Assembly (NCBI GenBank): GCA_025774865.1 | Contig: JALGZO010000555.1 | Location: forward strand, 1 to 5,977 | Direction of reading: 5' to 3' | DNA length: 5,977 nucleotides | DNA from: a bacterium | GTDB taxonomy: Bacteria; ARS69 | Shown here: positions 1 through 4,244 of the stretch, piece by piece | Layout of the letters: each line of letters begins with the position of its first letter | How positions within the stretch are numbered: position 1 is the first letter of the stretch | Translations under genes and position numbers: made by a program | Notes under the pieces: model-generated | Seen by the model: the letters and a program-made list of their open reading frames with translations, nothing else | What the model was told of the DNA's origin: nothing | Databases searched by the model: none

Positions 1-277
1 CCTCGGCTTGCCGTTTCTTCTCGTCGGCCCCGATCTGGGTCCGTTCGCCCCCCGGAACCGGTCGCTGCTGCTGCGCGCTGGCGTGGCGGCGGAGATCGAG
101 TCCGCGGCGGCCGCCCGGCGACTCGCGGAGATCGTGACCGGGCTTCGGTCATCGGGGCGATTGCTTCGAATGTCGGAGATGGGAGTGGGGCTTCCTTTCC
201 GCGGCTTCGAGCGGGCCGCGGAGCTTCTCATCGAGGAGGCGGATCGCCGCGCCAGGACGGGGGGAGAGACGCCGTGA
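1..277 (+). CDS. Glycosyltransferase, C-terminal fragment (MurG / diacylglycerol glucosyltransferase-like, GT28 type)
   Basis: The reading frame is already open at the left edge (codons from base 2), so the 5' part of the gene lies outside the window; 91 codons remain. The visible piece starts with GLPFLLVGPDLGPFAPRNRS, followed by a LLLRAGVAAEI segment and a helical tail that ends in AAELLIEEADRR. This matches the layout of the donor-binding C-terminal lobe in GT28-type enzymes: a 'G-x-P' strand-loop, an RN pair followed by a Leu-rich helix ending in 'aGvA', then a 'L..M......p.a...a..i' tail. Enzymes of that type move sugars from nucleotide sugars to membrane lipids on the cytoplasmic face. 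The substrate cannot be told from the fragment, and other GT-B families remain possible. The stop codon overlaps the start of the downstream peptidase gene as GTGA, implying one operon. Confidence 0.6.
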   Translation, partial: LGLPFLLVGPDLGPFAPRNRSLLLRAGVAAEIESAAAARRLAEIVTGLRSSGRLLRMSEMGVGLPFRGFERAAELLIEEADRRARTGGETP

Positions 278-1449
278 GCGCACCGGTCGAGAGCGGTCCG
301 CTCCTGGACACGGTTCGCGCGTTCGCGTTTCCGCGCTTTCCGGGGACGGACGGCGAGCGCAGAGCTGCGGACCTCGCAGCGGCGCGACTCGAGGCGGAGG
401 GGCTCTCCGTGACGCGGGAGCCGTTCCGGGCGAGCCTCACGGCACTTTGGCGCCTGCGTTTCCTCATCCACGGGGTGCTCGCGTGCCTCGTATTGACGGT
501 CGGGCTCGTGGCCCCGGCGAGCGCCGAGGTGGGCGCGTTCTTCGGGATCTCGTTCTTGCTGCTGGGCGCCGGAGTGTCGCGGTGGTCCAACGTCGTCGAG
601 AGCGCGTTCGACCGGGGTTCGGCGATCACGAGCGAGAACGTGGTCGGGCGGCGCGCGGGTCGCGGCGAGCATCCGCTCTGCTTCGTATTCCTCGCTCATC
701 TCGACAGCAAGTCCGCGCGCCTCGCCACGTTCTGGCCGTCGCTGATGATTCTCGCCGCGTTCACGATCGCGATCGGTTTGACGCTGGCCGCGGTTCTCTC
801 CGCGGGGCGGGGCTCGGGCGCACTGCCGGCGGCGATGTGTGTTCCGCTCGCGGTCGTGGCGGCCGCCGCCCTCCTCGCTTCGCCGTTCAATCCTTCCGGC
901 AACGAGTCACCGGGGGCGATGGACAACGCGTCGGGACTCGCGGTGTTGCTCGAGGCCGCGCGGACTTTGCCGGCCGACGTGGCCCTCGCCGACGCCGAGC
1001 TCGTCTTCCTTGCGACCGGGGCGGAGGAGATAGGGCTCGCGGGGGCGATGCGCTGGATTCAGGCGCACGAGAAGGAGCTCGATCGGAAGCGGACCGTGTT
1101 CGTGAACGTCGATTCGGTCGGGGTGGGGCGTGGCCTCATTGGGCTGAACGCGAAAGGGCACGTGCCGGGGGGCCGGTCGATGGCGAGCGTGGTGAAGGTG
1201 GCGGCGAGGGCGTCGGGAGTGCGGATGAAGTTCCTCGGAGCGCTTCCCGGGGTGGGCGTGGACACGATCCCGATCGCGAGCCGGGGATTCGCGACCGTGA
1301 CGATCGTGGGTCAAGTACTGGGGTCGGCCTCGAGACGAATACACTCACCGTCGGACACGATCGAGCACCTGAACGAGACGGGACTCGTGGACGCCGCGAC
1401 GGTGGTGGGCGAGATCGCGAGGACGATCGCCCTCTCCGCGCCCCGCTGA
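274..1449 (+). CDS. Membrane-embedded M28-family zinc metallopeptidase
   Basis: The product is 391 residues. The M28 metal-binding pattern is complete: His142 (in AHLDSK), Asp217 (in GAMDNASG), catalytic Glu251 with ligand Glu252 (in GAEEIG), Asp280 (in NVDSVG) and His357 (in RRIHSPSD). Family members are di-zinc aminopeptidases or related amide hydrolases. There is no cleavable signal peptide. Hydrophobic segments lie at about 63-81, 86-101, 154-176 and 184-202. The first pair precedes the catalytic core; the second sits between His142 and Asp217, which in soluble M28 enzymes are only about a dozen residues apart. Arg-rich flanks at 59-62, 103-149 and the very short, nearly uncharged outer loops put both termini and the active site on the cytoplasmic side (inference). 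The start is GTG, preceded by a GGGGGGAG run at 259-266 and overlapping the upstream stop, so it is probably translationally coupled to the glycosyltransferase. The substrate is unknown; family assignment is firm. Confidence 0.9.
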   Translation: MSAPVESGPLLDTVRAFAFPRFPGTDGERRAADLAAARLEAEGLSVTREPFRASLTALWRLRFLIHGVLACLVLTVGLVAPASAEVGAFFGISFLLLGAGVSRWSNVVESAFDRGSAITSENVVGRRAGRGEHPLCFVFLAHLDSKSARLATFWPSLMILAAFTIAIGLTLAAVLSAGRGSGALPAAMCVPLAVVAAAALLASPFNPSGNESPGAMDNASGLAVLLEAARTLPADVALADAELVFLATGAEEIGLAGAMRWIQAHEKELDRKRTVFVNVDSVGVGRGLIGLNAKGHVPGGRSMASVVKVAARASGVRMKFLGALPGVGVDTIPIASRGFATVTIVGQVLGSASRRIHSPSDTIEHLNETGLVDAATVVGEIARTIALSAPR

Positions 1450-1661
1450 GCCACGGGGACGGGGAGGGTAAGGGGGTCGGCACTCAGCGCATGGTCCGTC
1501 TGGAGGACGATCGAGTGGTACTGGCCATGGGAGGTCAGGGTTTCGGTCACCCAGCCCGTCGCCGGAGCGACGTGGGTGGCGAGGCTCGTGAGAGCGGTGG
1601 CCAGGCTGAGAGCCGCGATCTTCACGCCCTTGACGATCCAGAGAGTCAGCAGTGCGCCCAT
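1311..1661 (-). CDS. Small hypothetical protein with one N-terminal membrane segment; 3' end overlaps the peptidase gene antisense
   Basis: Not recognised as a known family. The chosen ATG (MGALLTLWIV...) is preceded by AAGGAGG five bases upstream, the strongest ribosome-binding site in the window. A longer version from a TTG at 1742 has no comparable site and would overlap the upstream gene. The product is 116 residues: a hydrophobic segment at about 4-28 interrupted by Lys11 and Lys14, then a polar stretch with WVTETLTSHGQYHSIVLQ. From about residue 71 onward the frame runs opposite the conserved end of the M28 gene, including the codon of its His357. The first 70 residues are therefore the part with independent coding evidence; the tail may be a read-on through stop-poor GC-rich antisense sequence after loss of an original stop near base 1450. 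It follows the 124-residue membrane-protein gene by 61 bases and is probably co-transcribed with it. Confidence 0.55.
   Translation of the reverse strand: MGALLTLWIVKGVKIAALSLATALTSLATHVAPATGWVTETLTSHGQYHSIVLQTDHALSADPLTLPVPVAQRGAERAIVLAISPTTVAASTSPVSFRCSIVSDGECIRLEADPST
1455..1476 (+). other. Putative G-quadruplex motif just after the peptidase stop codon
   Basis: Four G-runs (4, 4, 3 and 5 G) are separated by loops of 2, 1 and 3 bases, meeting the usual G3+N1-7 rule. The motif begins six bases after the TGA of the M28 gene, so it would sit in the 3' end of that mRNA. It also lies inside the opposing - strand frame, where it reads as Pro/Leu/Val codons. In GC-rich DNA such motifs also occur by chance. 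Confidence 0.4.
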
Positions 1662-1667
1662 CTCGTC

Positions 1668-1674
1668 CTCCTTG
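1668..1674 (-). promoter_or_regulatory. Shine-Dalgarno AAGGAGG deciding the start at 1661
   Basis: On the - strand AAGGAGG stands five bases before the ATG at 1661-1659. It is a near-perfect anti-16S match and is the main reason to accept the small frame as a gene and to reject the longer TTG start at 1742. Confidence 0.7.
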
Positions 1675-1722
1675 CTCCTGAGACGGAGGGAGCGCCCGAA
1701 ACGTTCAAACGGAAATCGGCCG

Positions 1723-2097
1723 TCAGAGGAGGCTTCCCGCAATGAACAGACCGGCGACCGCGCTCTTCACGACCGGGCAAAGTCGCATCGGGAGCACCGA
1801 GGTTCTCGCCCCGGTCAGAGTGCTCACGAGCGCCAGGGCGAGGAGCATGCCCGCTGAGAGGCGATAGACGAGGATCGCCGCCGGAGACTCGGCCCCGAGG
1901 GTCGGCGTCACCACGGCGACCAGAAGGCCCACGAAGACCATCGTGAGCCCCTCGTCGGTCCATTCCATGACGAGAATCCGGCGATTGTCCGGGGTGAGAA
2001 CCCCGAATCCGGCCACGACGGGGCGGAGCGCGGCGATGTGCGCGATCCCCCACGCCCCGATCACCACCGCTCCGAGATAGAGCAGCACACTGTTCAT
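1723..2097 (-). CDS. Small four-helix integral membrane protein, unknown function
   Basis: The 124-residue product is mostly hydrophobic, with likely membrane segments at about 4-24, 51-67, 73-95 and 107-123. Between the first two lies a conserved-looking polar stretch, GFGVLTPDNRRILVMEW (30-46), followed by Asp48 and Glu49; the third helix ends in TGART and is followed by a CP-VVK motif (107-111). I recall this arrangement from small uncharacterised membrane proteins of other bacteria, but I cannot name a family or a function. The start ATG follows an AGGGAGGG run (2110-2103 on the - strand) at normal spacing. It is the first gene of a - strand pair, divergent from the kinase gene, and its leader contains an 8-bp GC hairpin. 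The tandem CRP/FNR-type palindromes lie about 80-117 bases upstream of its start, so it is a plausible target of that regulator (inference). Confidence 0.85.
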   Translation of the reverse strand: MNSVLLYLGAVVIGAWGIAHIAALRPVVAGFGVLTPDNRRILVMEWTDEGLTMVFVGLLVAVVTPTLGAESPAAILVYRLSAGMLLALALVSTLTGARTSVLPMRLCPVVKSAVAGLFIAGSLL

Positions 2098-2113
2098 CGT
2101 TGCCCTCCCTGAG

Positions 2114-2132
2114 CCCGGCGCAGCGCGCCGGG
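2114..2132 (-). promoter_or_regulatory. Perfect 8-bp GC hairpin in the leader of the four-helix membrane protein gene
   Basis: CCCGGCGC and GCGCCGGG pair perfectly around a three-base loop. On the - strand transcript the hairpin ends three bases before the Shine-Dalgarno of the gene starting at 2097. It could stabilise the 5' end, limit ribosome access, or as DNA be a protein-binding palindrome. It has no T-tract, and no gene on the + strand ends here, so a terminator role is unlikely. Confidence 0.55.
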
Positions 2133-2140
2133 TCGTCCGG

Positions 2141-2146
2141 AATCTA
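2141..2146 (-). promoter_or_regulatory. Weak -10 candidate for the - strand gene pair
   Basis: The - strand reads TAGATT, four of six matches to TATAAT, with no recognisable -35 hexamer 16-18 bases upstream. If used, transcription would begin near 2134 and the GC hairpin would lie at the very 5' end of the RNA. The missing -35 would fit an activator-dependent promoter, but the match alone is weak. Confidence 0.25.
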
Positions 2147-2176
2147 CTCCGTCTCGCGCGACGCGGCGCCGGCCGA

Positions 2177-2192
2177 GCTGACGAAGATCAGC
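2177..2192. promoter_or_regulatory. CRP/FNR-superfamily-type operator, site 1
   Basis: A 16-bp palindrome with perfect five-base arms, GCTGA-N6-TCAGC. The core TGAC-GAAG-ATCA differs in one base from the FNR/DNR core TGAT-N4-ATCA and also fits the general CRP-type TGA-N6-TCA frame. It lies in the divergent region between the - strand membrane-protein gene and the kinase gene. The second, near-identical site starts 22 bp further on, which makes chance occurrence unlikely. Confidence 0.6.
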
Positions 2193-2198
2193 CCTTGC

Positions 2199-2214
2199 CA
2201 TGACAAAGATCATG
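2199..2214. promoter_or_regulatory. CRP/FNR-superfamily-type operator, site 2
   Basis: A 16-bp palindrome with perfect five-base arms, CATGA-N6-TCATG. The core TGAC-AAAG-ATCA is identical to that of site 1 except for one base. The 22-bp centre-to-centre distance equals about two helical turns, placing both sites on the same DNA face. Its centre is about 105 bases from the kinase start and 109 from the - strand start, so either or both transcripts may be controlled. Confidence 0.6.
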
Positions 2215-2298
2215 TTCACGGGAAGGTGGCCTGTGGATTCCTGGACTCGTCCGGGTCTTCGAGTCGCCTGGCCCCACGCGGTTTCGGAGCGCTGGGCC

Positions 2299-2303
2299 GG
2301 AGG
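2299..2303 (+). promoter_or_regulatory. Shine-Dalgarno GGAGG deciding the kinase GTG start
   Basis: GGAGG followed by one more G lies eight bases before the GTG at 2312. No other start codon near the beginning of the frame has such a site, and starting here keeps the full N-terminal membrane domain. Confidence 0.6.
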
Positions 2304-2311
2304 GAACAGCC

Positions 2312-4120
2312 GTGGAGCCACCGGAAATCGCCGCCGCGGGGAATGGTGGACACCGCATCGCCGCGAAGCTGGAGTCGGGTTCCTCCGAGGTACCCCTGGC
2401 TCCGGACGTCCACCGGAAAGCGTGCCGAAGGCTCGCCTGGGTCGCGCTCTGCTACGCCATCGGCTACGTGGTGGCCTTCGGCTACTACTGGTCGCAGGTC
2501 TTCACGCACCACGCACCGCGGCCGGACCTGTTCAGCAATGTCGTCTCCGCCGCGGCGATCTGTCTCGGTCTGTTCGTACACGTTCGCACCAAGATGTGCG
2601 TTCCCACCCCGGTGCGAACCTGCGATCCCGGGTGTCGCCGCCTCCCCATGCTGCCCTACGCGAAGCTCGCCTTCGTGTTCCAGGTGGTGGCGGCACTCGG
2701 GATCATCGCGGGCTGGGGCTGGGGATGGGAGCAGGATCTGGCCGCCAACGTGCTCGGGGCCGGGACCTCCCTGGGGATCGAGAACGCGAACCTGCAAGCG
2801 GATTTCGTCGAGCGGATCTCTCTCGGGAACGCTCGGCTCTTCCAGTTTCTCGGCGTCACCTGGGTGGGCGTCTGGATCATCTTCTTTCCGCTGCTCGTTC
2901 CGAGCGAGCCACGCGGTTCGGCCTGGGCCTCGCTTCTGGCCGCGACCACGGTGCCCTTCGTCATGTTCGGTTCGCTCCTCGCCCACGGGATTCCCGACGC
3001 GGCCCGTCCGTGGGTCGCCGAGTACCTCGGCAACATGATCGTGCCCACGTACATCTGTGCCGGGTTCGCCATCGTGGCCTCGCGCGTCGTCTACCGGATG
3101 ACTCACGACCTCTCGGTCGCTCGCCGGATGGGCAGCTACCAGCTGGTCGAGAGATTGGGCGCGGGGGGCATGGGAGAAGTGTGGAGAGCGAAGCACCGCA
3201 TGCTCGCGAGGCCGGGCGCGATCAAGATCATCCACCCCGAGACGCTGAGCGCGGGCAACCACGAGGAAGCGACCACGGCACTGAGGCGCTTCGAGCGCGA
3301 AGCACAAGCGACCGCAGCCCTGAGGTCGCCTCACACGGTCGATCTCTACGACTTCGGCATCACCGACGAGGGCAGCTTCTACTACGTGATGGAGCTCTTG
3401 GACGGGGTCGACCTGAGGACGCTCATCGAAAAGCACGGTCCGATGCCGGCGAGCCGGGCCGCATTCGTGCTCCAGCAAGCCTGCGCATCGCTCGCCGAGG
3501 CCCACGCCCGAGGGTTGATTCACCGCGACGTCAAACCGGCCAACATCTTCGTCTGCCGGCACGGTCTCGAGTACGACTTCGTGAAGGTCCTGGACTTCGG
3601 ACTGGTGAAGAGAGCTGATGATCGCGACGAAGCCGGGTCCCAGTTGACCGCCGCCGGGATGGCGCCGGGAACTCCCATGTTCATGTCCCCGGAAATGGCA
3701 CACGGGCGCCGCGTGCTCGACGCGCGCGTGGACATCTACGCCCTCGGATGCGTCGCCTACTGGCTCGTGACTGGACAGTTCGTCTTCGACGGAAACTCTG
3801 CGGTGGACATCATCGTCCGACACGCTCGCGACGTTCCCGTCCCTCCTTCCGTACGCACCGAGATCGATATCCCGAACGACTTCGATCGCATCGTGCTGGA
3901 TTGCCTCGAGAAGGACCCCGCGAAGCGGCCCCAGACCGCCGAGGAGCTCTCGCTCCGCCTCGGCGAGTGCGAGAGGCGAATCGGCCGGTGGACTCTCGAC
4001 TCGGCGGAGCGGTGGTGGAGCTTGCACGTCCCGCTCGCGGGGCCGGATCTCACCGTCGCGCTCGACGAGGCCGCGAGGACGCAGGAGGTTCGCCGCGCGG
4101 AGACGGTCCCACACTCCTGA
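2312..4120 (+). CDS. Hanks-type serine/threonine protein kinase with N-terminal six-helix membrane domain
   Basis: The product is 602 residues. Predicted membrane helices lie at about 41-60, 73-91, 115-135, 178-196, 205-223 and 239-261, followed directly by a kinase domain at about 276-555. The kinase has the glycine loop GAGGMGEV (283-290), Lys305 in AIK, Glu330 in the C-helix, HRDVKPAN (404-411), DFG (428-430), SPE (459-461), Asp474 and Arg539, so it should be active. Possible activation-loop phosphosites include Thr446 and Thr454. The order is the reverse of PknB, which has the kinase first and an outer sensor last. With the kinase inside, the largest outer loop is about 136-177. The inner loop between helices 2 and 3 has three Cys (96, 104, 108). 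The segment with GVTWVGVWIIFFPLLVP (181-197) resembles N-terminal regions I recall from other bacterial membrane kinases. A C-terminal tail (556-602) contains a WW motif. The ligand and phosphorylation targets are not visible. The gene has its own GTG start and Shine-Dalgarno, and its upstream region carries the tandem CRP/FNR-type sites. Confidence 0.93.
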   Translation: MEPPEIAAAGNGGHRIAAKLESGSSEVPLAPDVHRKACRRLAWVALCYAIGYVVAFGYYWSQVFTHHAPRPDLFSNVVSAAAICLGLFVHVRTKMCVPTPVRTCDPGCRRLPMLPYAKLAFVFQVVAALGIIAGWGWGWEQDLAANVLGAGTSLGIENANLQADFVERISLGNARLFQFLGVTWVGVWIIFFPLLVPSEPRGSAWASLLAATTVPFVMFGSLLAHGIPDAARPWVAEYLGNMIVPTYICAGFAIVASRVVYRMTHDLSVARRMGSYQLVERLGAGGMGEVWRAKHRMLARPGAIKIIHPETLSAGNHEEATTALRRFEREAQATAALRSPHTVDLYDFGITDEGSFYYVMELLDGVDLRTLIEKHGPMPASRAAFVLQQACASLAEAHARGLIHRDVKPANIFVCRHGLEYDFVKVLDFGLVKRADDRDEAGSQLTAAGMAPGTPMFMSPEMAHGRRVLDARVDIYALGCVAYWLVTGQFVFDGNSAVDIIVRHARDVPVPPSVRTEIDIPNDFDRIVLDCLEKDPAKRPQTAEELSLRLGECERRIGRWTLDSAERWWSLHVPLAGPDLTVALDEAARTQEVRRAETVPHS

Positions 4121-4121
4121 C

Positions 4122-4134
4122 CGACGTTACGTCG
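4122..4134. repeat. 13-bp palindrome between kinase and lipoprotein genes
   Basis: CGACGT and ACGTCG flank a single central T, starting two bases after the kinase stop codon. The centre would be about 89 bases upstream of the transcription start predicted for the lipoprotein gene. It could be an operator; the single-base centre makes an RNA hairpin of the full arms impossible. No second copy was seen in the window. Confidence 0.25.
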
Positions 4135-4201
4135 ACACCAGGGCGCGGAGCCTGACCAGTACCACGCCGTACCGTCTCCAGTCGCTGTCCAGCCCTCCTG
4201 T

Positions 4202-4210
4202 TGCTATAAT
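4202..4210 (+). promoter_or_regulatory. Extended -10 promoter of the lipoprotein gene (TGCTATAAT)
   Basis: A perfect TATAAT hexamer is preceded by TG plus one base, the extended -10 motif recognised by primary sigma factors. No good -35 hexamer is present at 16-18 bases (TCGCTG at 17), as often seen for extended -10 promoters. Transcription should start near 4217, giving a leader of about 28 bases. Such an AT hexamer is striking in this GC-rich surrounding. It also means the in-frame ATG at 4209, which overlaps the hexamer, cannot be the start on this transcript. Confidence 0.75.
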
Positions 4211-4233
4211 GCAAGACTCGCTCCCCAGCACGC

Positions 4234-4239
4234 GGGAGG
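4234..4239 (+). promoter_or_regulatory. Shine-Dalgarno GGGAGG deciding the lipoprotein start
   Basis: GGGAGG lies five bases before the ATG at 4245. Together with the promoter position and the lipoprotein signal peptide that begins directly at this Met, it selects 4245 over the upstream ATG at 4209. Confidence 0.75.
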
Positions 4240-4244
4240 CCGCA

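Noticed and set aside
1662-1742. Longer version of the small - strand protein from a TTG at 1742.
   Set aside because: No Shine-Dalgarno and an overlap with the upstream gene; the ATG at 1661 has a near-perfect ribosome-binding site.
447-1745. A 432-codon + strand frame overlapping the M28 gene and continuing to 1745.
   Set aside because: It is an Arg/Gly-rich shadow frame; the M28 frame with all metal ligands is the real one, and the part after 1449 is opposite the - strand genes.
2100-3618. Two long + strand frames beginning at 2100 and 2200 in other phases of the kinase region.
   Set aside because: Both are Arg/Ser/Pro-rich shadows; the kinase frame contains every conserved kinase motif. 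The 2200 start also falls within the CRP/FNR-type palindrome.
2216-4114. A 632-codon open frame on the - strand opposite almost the entire kinase gene.
   Set aside because: The composition is dominated by Arg, Gly, Pro, Glu and Asp without domains or membrane segments, and no convincing Shine-Dalgarno was found. It is the usual stop-poor shadow of a GC-rich gene.
4209-4244. Upstream ATG that would add 12 residues to the lipoprotein.
   Set aside because: It overlaps the -10 hexamer, lacks a Shine-Dalgarno, and would put a charged stretch ahead of the signal peptide. The start at 4245 fits all signals.
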